A stretch of 58,539 bases of DNA from Auxenochlorella pyrenoidosa (taxonomy: Eukaryota > Chlorophyta > Trebouxiophyceae > Chlorellales > Chlorellaceae), in the NCBI GenBank assembly GCA_001430745.1, contig KQ481955.1, forward strand, positions 993,930 to 1,052,468, in the 5' to 3' direction. Position numbers and translations under genes: made by a program. Below the pieces are notes generated by a model, which made no database searches, was not told the origin of the DNA, and worked only from the letters and a program-made list of their open reading frames with translations. Positions 21,423 through 31,166 of this stretch are shown here, piece after piece (position 1 is the stretch's first letter; every line of letters begins with the position of its first letter).

Positions 21423-23443
21423 TCACAACAGCACAGACCGCCGCAGCGCTGCTAGCTGCAGTGCATTGGCTTCCAGCCTGGCGCTGCAGTCCCGCACCTC
21501 ATTCTGCAGCTCTGCATGCCGCCGCAGCAGGGCCAGCTGCTTGCTCGGTGCCGCCGCTGTTGCCAGGTAGCCGGCAGTGTGCTGCAGCTCTGCTATCGCC
21601 GCCTTTTGGCGGGCAAAGAGCTCATGATGCTGTGCAGAGAGGGCCAGTGCTGCGCTCACTGCCGCCTGGCGTGCAGCTGCAGGCTGCTGGCTGCGCCCCC
21701 GCTGCGCCTCCTGCTTCTGCTGGATGGCGCCAGAACATGCAACACCGCCGGCGGCTGCTTGGCTGGAGGGCAGCAGAGCTGAGGCTGTCAACGCTGTGTG
21801 TGCTCGCTGCGGCCTCTGCTGGTGCTGCTTTGGCTGCCGGCCATCGTCTTCCCGCCTGCCTGGCACCTGTCCTGCCGGTCGTCCCGCCAACGCATGCTGT
21901 GCTGATGCCCTTGCTCCTGGCAGGTGCTGGCCACTTGGTGGCCTTGATGCCTGCAGCCGGCCCGACCTGGCTGCTGGGCGCACTGCACAGAGACCCCTGC
22001 CAGCCGGCCGCTGCTCTTCCTCCGCACCTCCCACCTCCACATCTTCCTCATACTCGGCTGCCTGCTTCCGAAGGTCACTACCGCTGCCGCTGATGCTGCC
22101 CTGCTCCACCAGCACCAGCACAGTCTCGTGCAAGCGCAGATTTGCCTCCAGCAGCCCCGCCGCCGCCTCCTGCTCCCTGCTGCACTGCTCCTGTGCTGCC
22201 GCCAGCTCGGCTCGCAGCTCGCCCACTTGCCGCTGCAGCAGCTCTGCAGGGCGTGCCAGCCCTTCCAGCTGTCGTTCCAGCTGGGCAGCCCGCAGCTCCG
22301 CCTGCAACGAGCAGGATGGCGAGAACTGAGCCTGTGCATAGCGGGTGCGCAGCTTGACAGCACGGCGAGCACACCCAGCAGCAAGCTGCAGAGGCTATGC
22401 ATCACATGCCACCCCAGCACCCACCTGCTCCACTTTTGCGCCAAACTCTGCTGTGAGCTGCTGCGCAGCTGCCAGGAAAAGTTCCCGGTGCATCTGCTCC
22501 ATGCTGCCGCAAGGAGGTGCAGACACTGCGCCGCCCGAGGGTGCTGACACTTGCGCCGCACTTTCCGTGCTGCTGCCCCCGCTGGTGGGCGCCGGAGCTG
22601 CTTGCCGAGGTGCCTGCTGCCGTCGTAGCTGGGCCTCCAGCTGCGCCACCTCTGCAAGCAGCTCTCCCTCTCTGCAGGGTGAAGAGGGCGTGAGCAGACG
22701 CTTGCACAGACGCATGGTCATGTGCACAGCACGTACGCAAGATGAGCATCCTTGCTGTTGCGGGAATGCTCGCAGAAAATGAGACCTGTACTTGCACCGC
22801 AGCAGCATCTGCATTCACCTCCATAAGCCTGCCCTCCGCTGCAATCGCTCTGGTGCTGTACAGCTGCCCTCCCTCACCGCTCATACGCCTCCCTCAGCTT
22901 TGCGGCGTGCCGCTGGTTGTCCTGGCGCAGCCCGCCGTTGCAGGCCTCCAGCTGCTGCACCTGCTGCTCCAGCAGCTCGGCCTGCCCCCGCATCAGGGCA
23001 GCATCCAGGCGGAGCTGCTCCGCGTCCCTACGCCAACGGTCGGCCGCCGCTGCCTGCCGCGCTGCAGCCTCGTCAGCCTCGGTTGCTTCTTGCAGGTTGC
23101 GGTCCCACTGCCGCTGCGCATCCTCTGCCCCTGCCTGCGCTGCTGCAGCCGCTCGGGTGCTCTGCTGCGCCTCTGCCTCTGCGGCTGCACGGGCTGCCAA
23201 CGCGTCGGCGAGCCGTGCCCGCACCAGCGGTAGCTCGGCTGCCTGCTCCTGCGCTTCTCGCAGTTTCCCCTGCAGAGTCGCCACGGTGCTGGCGCTCTCC
23301 CGTAGCTTCTTCTCAAGGGAGACTACCGCCCGCTTGAGCAGCTCGCAGGTTTCGGACATGCTGAATGCTGGCGGTATCGGAAGCGGGTTGACCTTGGCGG
23401 GGCTATCGTCAGGGAATGTGAAGGGCTCCGAAAAGACAGCCAA
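21423..23443 (-). CDS. Long coiled-coil protein
   Basis: Unrecognised structural protein of up to 563 residues. Exons 21423-22301, 22425-22671 and 22878-23443. Almost the whole chain is Ala/Gln/Glu/Arg/Leu-rich with heptad patterning, e.g. SETCELLKRAVVSLEKKLRE, LEQQVQQLEACNGGLRQDNQ, LLAEVAQLEAQLRRQ and LERQLEGLARPAELLQRQVG. A less structured Gly/Pro/Ser-rich segment splits the second coil from the C-terminal one. No motor, PH or membrane domain is seen. A second possible start is the internal MSETCELLKR (about 23359). The end at CTGTTGTGAGC could in principle be a splice donor rather than a stop. Cytoskeletal, centrosomal or golgin-like roles are possible but not shown. It is divergent from the adenosine deaminase gene. 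Confidence 0.75.
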
Positions 23444-23657
23444 ACCGGGAGCGAGTTACTGTGCTGTGTATGACCTATGGATGAAGGTTGTCTGCGACAG
23501 CTTGCAATCGTGCATCGTGCCTTTGTGCTTTCACCGATCGATATTGCGCGATTGCAGTTGACAGGCTCAGACCGCCTGCTGCCAGCCGTCGCTCCCACCC
23601 TCTGTCGCCACCTTGTTGTCTCCCGTACTGTTTCCTATGCTCTACCGATCATCGCCG

Positions 23658-24886
23658 ATGCAACAGTTATGGGCTGGAGCCCAGCGCGGGGCTGAACTGC
23701 TCTTGCCCCGCCCAAGCTTGCTACCTGGTGAGGCTGCTCCTTTTCTGCAGCATCCATCATTGGATGATGACCGTTACAGTCCAGGGGTATACGCATTGCC
23801 CCCTGAGCTTGGCCGCCTTGGCGCCACCGCCGCTGTGCAACGAGCTGTCGCTGCCCGCTGTCACTGCAGGCCTCGGTTTACGCCCAGCACATCTCTTTGG
23901 CGCTGCCCATGCAGCAGCCCGGCGCAGTGCGTGCACCGCGCAGCCAGCAGCCAGCACCACAGGGCAGGCTGCAGGCGCTGGTCCAGGCGCATCCGCTGCA
24001 CCCGCTGCCGTCCTCTCCCCTGCTGACGACGAGCGCTTCATGCGTCTAGCCCTGGAGCAGGCAGCGACAGCGGCAGCAGCAGATGAGGTGCCAGTGGGGG
24101 CTGTGCTGGTGTCGGCTCAGGGCGAGGTGCTGACGGCGGCTCGGAATGAGACGGAAGGCGCTGGCGACCCAACCGCCCATGCCGAGATGCTGTGCATCCG
24201 CGCTGCCGCAGCACGGGCAGGCAGCTGGCGGCTGCTGGATGCCACCCTATACGTCACCCTGGAGCCCTGCCCCATGTGCGCAGGCGCTTTGTTGCAGGTG
24301 GGTGCTTTGCAGGGGTGCAGGAGCGGGTGAAAGAGGGCTTTCAAGCCGTCGGCCTTGCACAACAGAGTATCGCCCAGGCTCATGGGGTGCTGATGGATCA
24401 GCAGGCATGCCGGCTGCCTGGAGCACCACATGTGAAGCCTTCGGGCGGCTCGAAAGGGGGCAGGGCACCTGTGACAATTATCGCCTCTCCCATGTATCCT
24501 TGCAGGCGCGTGTTGGCACGGTTGTGTATGGCGCTCGCAACACGCTGCTCGGAGCCGACGGCAGTTGGATTGCGATGCTGCCGCAGGGAGAGGCCGGCGG
24601 CGATCAAGGATGCAGTTGCAGCAGCAGCAGTGATGCTGCTCCAGATGGCAGATCATCGGCACAATCGGCGGAAGCAGTTGCTGCCCTGGCGCCCGCTCTT
24701 GGTGCGCCAATCCGACCCCACCCCTTCCACCCCAACATGGCTGTTCGGCGGGGCGTGCTGGCAGACGAGTGTGCTGCACTGATGAAGTCCTTCTTTGCAC
24801 GGCGGCGCCAGGAGGCAGCAGCTGCCAAGGCAGCAGCGGCTGAAAGCAGCAGCAACGACGACAGCGGCGGCAGCTGCAGCGGGTGA
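23658..24886 (+). CDS. tRNA-specific adenosine deaminase, TadA type (probably organellar)
   Basis: Zinc-dependent deaminase converting adenosine 34 to inosine in tRNA. Exons 23658-23727, 23870-24297 and 24506-24886; 292 residues. Zinc and catalytic motifs are intact: TAHAEML (His plus the catalytic Glu) and EPCPMCAGAL (PCxxC). The N-terminal 80 or so residues are Ala/Arg/Ser-rich with no acidic run, like a plastid transit peptide; the first exon (MQQLWAGAQRGAELLLPRPS) was chosen for phase and a strong donor. A farther in-frame ATG exists at 23613. The C-terminal domain VGTVVYGARNTLLG ... GVLADECAALMKSFFARRR is typical, but is interrupted by a low-complexity insert of about 45 residues rich in Ser/Ala, and the protein ends in a Ser/Asp/Gly tail. 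Plants use such an enzyme for plastid tRNA-Arg(ACG). Confidence 0.88.
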
Positions 24887-25315
24887 CCGGGGGGCATGGC
24901 CTTCTTTCAGAAACACCCTTGTTGCAAACGCTTGGGGCGGCATGGCATGGCGCAGAACACCCAGCTCTTGGGGTGAGCGCAGGGAGTGCAAGCTGCGGTG
25001 CTTGGGATGAGTCTGGGAGGAGAGGGAGTGTCCATTGCTGTGCTTGGAGCATGTATTGCCAGCTAGCTTGATTGCTGCTCTGTTTGCTGGCAGATAGAGT
25101 TGTGGCCCAAACCCTCCTTTCCCAGCACTCCTGCTGTGCAGCAAGCATCGATGAGCAACGCTACTCATGCTCAGCCGTCCCGGGTCGCAGCTGGCAGGCG
25201 ACTACAGGGCAGCACATGCCCTCCAGCAATCTTAAGCTGCGGCAGGTGAAATGTTTCAGCTGCAACTCCCATACCACCTTACATCTGCCGTAGCTTACGT
25301 GTCCGTGCCTACTGC

Positions 25316-25320
25316 TGTAA
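25316..25320 (+). terminator. TGTAA polyadenylation signal, adenosine deaminase
   Basis: About 430 nt after the stop codon at 24886. Confidence 0.5.
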
Positions 25321-25334
25321 ACACACACCACAGA

Positions 25335-25358
25335 AGCAGCAGCAGCAGCAGCAGCAGC
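25335..25358. repeat. (AGC)n microsatellite
   Basis: Seven consecutive AGC-type triplets in an intergenic region. Confidence 0.85.
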
Positions 25359-25549
25359 CACTAGGGCATTGCTCAGGGCGAGGAGCTAAGGACCATTGCT
25401 CACTGACAGCGCCCCAGCATAGTGGGAAGATGCATGGCGTGGGCAGGGATGCAGCCCCAGGCGGTGCATGCTGCACGTGGCAGCAGGGCATGAAGAGCAC
25501 GCTGCGAGACGAAAGGAGAAGGAGGCACACACCGCACGCCAGCTGCGCC

Positions 25550-25999
25550 TGCGCCGCAGCCGCCTCTGCCTCAGCTGCCTCACGCCCGCAAAACTGCCGC
25601 CTCTGCTGCCGCAGCCTGGCCATCAGTGTGCAAGCTGGCTTCGCAGACGTCACGACAACCCTACTCCAGCTGCGGCACGCGCTGCTTGAGCCTGGCCTTC
25701 TGTATTTCCAGCTCTGCCGCTTGCGTGTGCATCAGGTCCAATGTGTGCAGACGCGCCTCCAGCAGAACTTGGCGCCTGCTCTGTTGTTCTTCATACGTAT
25801 TGCAAGCTGGCTTCGGCTCGGCACGGCCCGCTTGCAGATTTTGAGGTGCAGCACGTAGAAAGACAGGTTGGTTGATGCAGCTGCGACACATCTCACGGCA
25901 GCTCACTTTGCACTGCCCTCGGCACCACAGCAGGGGTTGCCCGGAGCGCTCCTCAGAAGGGCGGTGCTGCCAGCGGCGGCGCTCTTTGAAGGCCGGCAT
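25550..25999 (-). CDS. Possible small coiled-coil protein (doubtful)
   Basis: A minus-strand frame from an ATG at 25999 includes a convincing helical stretch, YEEQQSRRQVLLEARLHTLD followed by AAELEIQKARLKQRV. A GT-AG splice across about 25660 to 25631 continues it into LRQQRRQFCGREAAEAEAA. The part before the helix (WCRGQCKVSCREMCRSC) looks non-coding, so the true first exon is unclear. I cannot fix the 3' end. No family recognised. Confidence 0.3.
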
Positions 26000-26429
26000 T
26001 GTTGGTCTATGGCGGCCGAAATGGCCGATCGCAGCAGTCTGGAATGCCGAATACAGGCAGAGGAAGCCCCAGTTGGTAGCTTGGCGGCCAGATGGGGCGA
26101 AGCTTTCTGGTGACGAGGTCGGTCGGAGGCCGGCAGCAAAGAGTCATCATGGCATTCGGGCGGCTCATATGTTGTTTGATATGCAGGAGGCGTCGCAGGG
26201 AGGTGGTGCTGCGCTGCAACCACAGCACAGCGTGGCGACCGGGCGTGCCGCCCTAAGCAGCCCAAAGGCAGGCTTCCCCGGCTTGCTCACAGCTTGCGAG
26301 GCCTTGGACACTTGCACTAGGAACTTCTTTAGCCAAAGGGGGCCCAAGCAGCATCCAAAACACCTGATGACGCCGACTGCCTGGCCGCTGCCCCCAAGGC
26401 TCTCTCCCTCCTCTTCTACTGCTTTGCAA

Positions 26430-28809
26430 ATGCAGCCGGCTTCTGAAGCAGCATGTGCAGGGTCGGAGCAGAGCATGCAGGCGCAGAGCTCGTTGCAGGT
26501 TTGGGGGAGCGGACGTCGGCCCCCGCCCCCGCCCTCTGCGTCCTACCAATTGCTGCCTTGTCCAGCTCTTCTCCCTGCCATTCTTTCTCACTGGCATACT
26601 CAACCCACAACCCTTTTCTTGCACTGCGCCCACTTCTGCAGACGGTGCTGGCATGCCGCCGCTTCTGCACCGCCTTTGCAGCCGCACTGCAGCGTGGGAC
26701 TACGCGTGCCGCCGCCGCTCTGCCCGTCACTGCTGCCCACCTGGCAGAAGCGTTCCAGGCGGTGGACTTTGAGGCCATGCTGGACAAGGACAGTGCCTGC
26801 CGAGTGTTTAGGTGAGGGCTGCCTGGCCGGGAGGCCCCGGATTGTTTCTGCAGGAGTGTATGGCTGCCGCAGGGGCCTGGCAGAACAGCAGCAGGCATTT
26901 ATTGAGTGCGCTGCCCCGCAGCGCCCACCCCTTGGCAGTGCCATCGTCAGCATGCTCCTTCCGTGTACCAGTTGTGCAGGGAGGAATACGGGATCCAGAG
27001 CTGGCTGGTGGGGCCGGAGCAGGGCGTACGCGCGCTTGTGGCACATTGCCTGGAGCTGTACCGGTGAGAGGAGGCGCCCCAGTGGTGCTCAATGCCTGGC
27101 TGCCAGCGCTGCTCTCCTTCTTTAATAGTAGGTTGTGCTCCTCAGAAGCTCTCTCTCGCTGCCCACCCCGCAGGGAGCCCATGGGTGCAGCAGCCGGTGC
27201 TGTGAGGCAGGCGCTTCTGGCCGCGGCAGATGCTGCGCTGCTGTCCCTGCCCGACGCCGATGGCAGCACCTGCGGCGCAGACAGCCCCGAGGAGCTGGGC
27301 TGCCCACCCTGGCTGCGCCAGGCCATCCTGGCCCGAGCCCAGGCCTGCATCCGTGGCTGGCACTCGGAGACGCAGCGCCAGCTGGGCACTCTTCTGCAGG
27401 CAGAGTCGCTCTGCCCCGCTGGCGAGCGCTTTGAGCAGCTCAAACTGCAGATGGCGGGGCTGCTGCATGCACCGGCAACGGCACAGGCAGCGGCAGATGG
27501 CGCGCCGGATGCTCCCTCGGCGGTTGCCAGCAAGCAGGCGCTCGCGGCGGCTGACCAGCAGCTGCAGGCAAGGGTGCAGCTGTCATGCAGTGTTGGTGCT
27601 CCGCAAGCTATCCATGCTGCCCTCGCACATACCGTACCCAATGAAGCACCCCTGCTCGCCCTCCCTCCCGCTTGCTACCGCAGCCAGCCCAGGGTGCCCC
27701 CAGCAACGCCAGCTGGATGATGGGCAGCCTGCTCAAGATGTCGCGCCGCGGCCGCTGGCAGCGCCGCTTCTTCATGCTGCCGCAGGGCCAGCCGGCGCTG
27801 TACTACGCCAAGGCAAGGCACCAGCTTACGGATGCGGCAGGCCTGCTGGCCAGCATGGCTTGGCTGCCTGGAGGAGCTCAATGCCTGGGGTCCACAATGT
27901 GCAGGTGTTTGCAGGTGCCTCTCATCTCCTAGCCTCTCCTGCTCCTACACTGCCATACCGCAGACTGCCAAGGCCGACGCCCGCACCGCCCTGGACCTGA
28001 CAGGCGCTGTCGTTGTGGAGGGAGTGCTGCCTGTGGCTGGCAGCGTCGGCTCTGGCGGCGTGCATGACAGCCTGACCTTCCACCTGCAGCTGGCTGCCCT
28101 GGCTGTCGCCGGTGCTGGCAGGCAGCGGGTGGTGCTGACCCTGCGGGCGCCCAGTGCGGGCGTCAAGGAGGCCTGGGTGCGTGAGCTCCGGGCTGCAGCT
28201 GCTGGCAGCTTGCAGAGCAAGCGCGCTGCTGATGCCAGCACGGCGCAGAGGCCGCCAGGGCCAAGTGAGCCTGCTGCGCTCCTGCGCACTTTAAGCAGTG
28301 CAAGCAGTGCCAGCAGCGAGGCAGCAGAGCCTCACGCAGGCGGCGGCGCCCCTTCTGCATTGCCTCGCAAGATCTCCACACACGTGTTTGCAGACCCTCC
28401 CACCAGCGATCCCTCTACAGCGGCAGCAGCTGGAGCGGACAGAAGGATGACTGGCAGCAGCACTGACCGCACAGACGATTTTCTCGCGGTTTCAGAGGTG
28501 GCAGCCGGGGCGGGTGGCAGCGGTGACGACACAGCAGCGCAGCGCGCAGAGCATGAGGTGGACCTGCTGGCTGCCATCGACCAGCTGGCCGCTAGCCGCC
28601 AGCCTGCAGCCGAGGAGGCAGCCGTGGTTGCTGCAGTGGCAGAAGTTGTCAGGGGCTATGTGGTTGAGGCACGCGCACGGCTGCTGTCGCTGACGCAGCG
28701 CGTCGTGTCGGCGGGCATGCTGCTGGGGCGGGAGGAGGCGCTGAGGCAGGCGCTGCTGGACGTGCTGCTGCCGGAAGGCTGCCGCCCCACCTGGGCGGGC
28801 GCAGACTGA
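26430..28809 (+). CDS. DRP2-like dynamin with stalk, PH and GED regions but no GTPase domain
   Basis: Exons 26430-26498, 26642-26811, 26980-27063, 27174-27567, 27684-27812 and 27964-28809; 563 residues. Residues about 24-235 match the second half of the plant DRP2 stalk: EEYGIQSWLVGPEQGVRALV, then REPMGAAAGAVRQALLAAAD, then a helix ending LLQAESLCPAGERFEQLKLQM. A PH domain follows (GSLLKMSRRGRWQRRFFMLP, then VVLTLRAPSAGVKEAWVREL). After a Ser/Ala-rich linker comes a GED-like helical end (VAEVVRGYVVEARARLLSLT). The expected order in DRP2 is GTPase, stalk, PH, GED; here no P-loop (GxxxxGKS) or DxPG occurs anywhere upstream to the deaminase gene. The start codon is uncertain. Two of five introns have GC donors (27568, 27813). 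It could be a GTPase-less regulator, or a 5'-truncated gene. Confidence 0.75.
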
Positions 28810-29442
28810 GGGTGGCGATACGCACAGGCCAGTGGCTCAGCAGAGCTGGAAAACAGATCGTGAAATGCGCGGGGGTGTAGTGGGAGGATCCTCAGCCAGC
28901 ATGCTCCGACAGTCTCTGACAGGCAATGTCAGCGATGTTTCACCCCTGGTAAAATTTCTCATTAAGTAGGCTATGGGCCCCCTTCAGAAAACAGCATATC
29001 ACTGATAGTCCCCTCACAGACGGCAGTGCGCTCCTCCCTTCTTGTTCAGTCCATTCTTGGTCGTGTGCATCTCTTTGTTCAACCCGGTTTCTGGGTCCTG
29101 TGACTGCAGTTGCTACAGTGCCGAGAGAACAGGGCGAGAGGAGGGCGCAGAAGCAGGGTGAGGCGGAACAGTGCGGGCAGGGAGAACGAAGCAAGAAAGG
29201 AATGAAGGAAGCAAGGGGATGATGCAGGCGCAAAAATGTGGGCGACAGCAGACCTGCTGCAGCCTGGCTTGGAATGAAGGGGTCGCAGCTTGGGTGCCTG
29301 GCCGGCGGACCAACTGCAAGCGACCACGGAAGCTGCCATGTCGGGCCTGGCCTGTCAGGCAATGCTGCGCCACCAGGCTGCCCAGCCCTCCCAGGGGGGC
29401 TGTGCGGGCTGCTGCCCAGCCCGGGGGAAGTTGGTCATCTGT
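28810..29442. other. Convergent 3' region (dynamin-like and peroxiredoxin genes)
   Basis: 633 bp, no supported gene; relatively A+T-rich near 28950-29000. Confidence 0.45.
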
Positions 29443-30712
29443 TCAATGCATGGCCTTGAGCACTTGGAGAATGTTTTGGGCACTGGAAGCGCTGGCTTCG
29501 GCTGGCGACTTGTCCACGCACTGCAGCAGGGCGGGGGGTCGGGCAGCAAGGAGGGGCGGGAGGGTGCGTCAGCAGGGTGCGTGAATGCAAAGTGGCAACA
29601 GCACGGGTGCCCGCACCACCCGGCAGCCATGCTTCTGCCCATCCCTTCAGCACAAGTCCCAACAGAACACGCTCGCCACAAGGGCATCCTCGACTCCATG
29701 TGCCAAACAGAGCACGCCACGCGGTGGCTCGCATGCAGCGAGGGCCCTTGGTGCCGTGCTTGCAAGCCCTCACACAGCCAGCGGCGCAGTCCGGCTCTAG
29801 CCCCTCCAGCTGTGCCATGCAGCGCAAAGAGCAGCAGAGGAAGAAGGCCCACCACTTTGAGCAGGATGCCGTCGTCCACCAGCGCGGCGTAGCGCAGGCT
29901 GCGCGCCCCCGCCGCGCCCACGCCGCCCTGCTCCATGCCCATGAAGCGGGTGAAGCCGGCGTTTGGGTCCGCCACCACTTGCACCTTGCTGCCGTCTGCC
30001 ACGCCGTCGCCCAGGCTGCGCGCCCAGGCGTCTGCGGCGGCGGGGTCGCCCACAGCGACGCACAGCAGGCGGGTGACGCCGTGCCGCCGCAGCTCGTCCC
30101 AGGCCGCCAGGTAGCTGGGCACGTGCGTCTCGCTGCACACCTTGCCGCAGTCTGGCACGCCAAACACCACCGCCTTGTGGCCCTGCACAGAGGGGCGGGG
30201 TGGGGGGTGCAGGGGGTGAAGCGAGTGGAAGGGCTGCTCAATGCAGCGCGTGTCTGCATTTCTTCGCTTTAGTGCCAGCTCTCTGTACGCTGCTACCACT
30301 CATACAAGCCATCGACTCTGCTCCGCCAATTCATGGACAACCTGCCATGCCGTCCCACTCCCCTGACCAGCAGCGCTTCGGCCCGCACCTTGAGCAGCTC
30401 TGCCAGCGTCTTTGGCTGGCCGCCCACCGCCAGCCGCACGTCCTCCCGCAGCGTCAGGTCCTTGCGCCGCGACAGTCCGATGTTGCAGGCCACATCCGAC
30501 AGGTCAGAGTTCTGGTGGCCCTCTGGCACAGCCCAGAAAGGGCTGGCCTGTGCCCCGGCCTCCTGTGGCTGCGCGCTGTAGGCTGCTGCCTGCAGCAAGC
30601 TGCTGGAATGCTGCTGAAGGAGGGACGCTGCAGCGGGGGCCGCCCAGAGCTGGCTGCTGGCCAGGCCGGTGGTGAGAGCCCTCAAGGCGGGCAGGGAGCG
30701 CAGCAGAGACAT
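29443..30712 (-). CDS. Type II peroxiredoxin, probably mitochondrial, with altered active-site loop
   Basis: Thiol peroxidase of the PrxII/Prx5 family. Exons 29443-29520, 29853-30182 and 30389-30712; 243 residues. The N-terminus (MSLLRSLPALRALTTGLASS) is an amphipathic, Arg-containing, acid-free presequence. The active site reads FGVPDCGKVCSETHVPSY; CSETHVPSY closely resembles plant PrxIIF. The peroxidatic Cys is encoded at 30135-30137. The canonical PxxxTxxC is changed: here it is P-D-C-G-K-V-C, one residue shorter and without the Thr, but with an extra Cys. The distal part is normal (DPNAGFTRFMG and the C-terminal helix ASSAQNILQVLKAM). Reduction would need glutaredoxin or thioredoxin. The GTG|GTG donor at 29853 was chosen over the alternative three bases earlier by comparison with PrxIIF. 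Confidence 0.88.
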
Positions 30713-31166
30713 CGTGATGACGATCCGACAGCAAATGCAGCACGATGAGCGCTCGCAGGCGTGCCATCTTTCGACATCAAAGGTGCAAACCTCCCACAGC
30801 GTGACGCAAGCAGTGGCGGCGCTGGAGGACCTCTCTGATTGCTTAGCACTTCCAATGCTTACCTTAGCACTTCCATCTCACGACATAGTGCCCGACCGAA
30901 TTCATTCCAAGTGCATAGCGTCAGAGTTTAGCCGATGCCACACAAACTACATGGCTTGCTCCCGCCCTTCATTGCACCCTGGCATGGCATGCAGCCAGCC
31001 CTGTAAAACGCCAGTCATTACAGCGGGTCAGGCAGGGAAAGTAAGGAGAGAGAGAGGAGGGGGGCATACACGGTACAGGAGAGGATCAAAGCAGGATGGG
31101 CAGGAGAGAGCCGGGGGGGCCTGCTGTGGGTGACGTGCTGCCCGGCTGGCGGGACACCGCAGGGGT
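30713..31166. other. Intergenic: peroxiredoxin promoter and DRP1 3' UTR
   Basis: 454 bp, no gene seen. A minus-strand TGTAA lies at 31018-31022. Confidence 0.45.
31018..31022 (-). terminator. TGTAA polyadenylation signal, DRP1
   Basis: About 150 nt after the stop codon at 31167, minus strand. Confidence 0.5.

Larger units (their letters stand above)
24887..26429. other. Intergenic, 1.5 kb: deaminase 3' UTR and dynamin-like promoter, with one doubtful minus-strand ORF
   Basis: Holds TGTAA at 25316-25320 and an (AGC)n microsatellite at 25335-25358. A minus-strand coiled-coil frame is listed separately. No GTPase-domain exon was found here for the dynamin-like gene that starts at 26430. Confidence 0.45.

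Noticed and set aside
24117..25148. 343-codon minus-strand open frame opposite the deaminase
   Set aside because: Antisense shadow of the TadA exons, Cys/Arg-rich without pattern.
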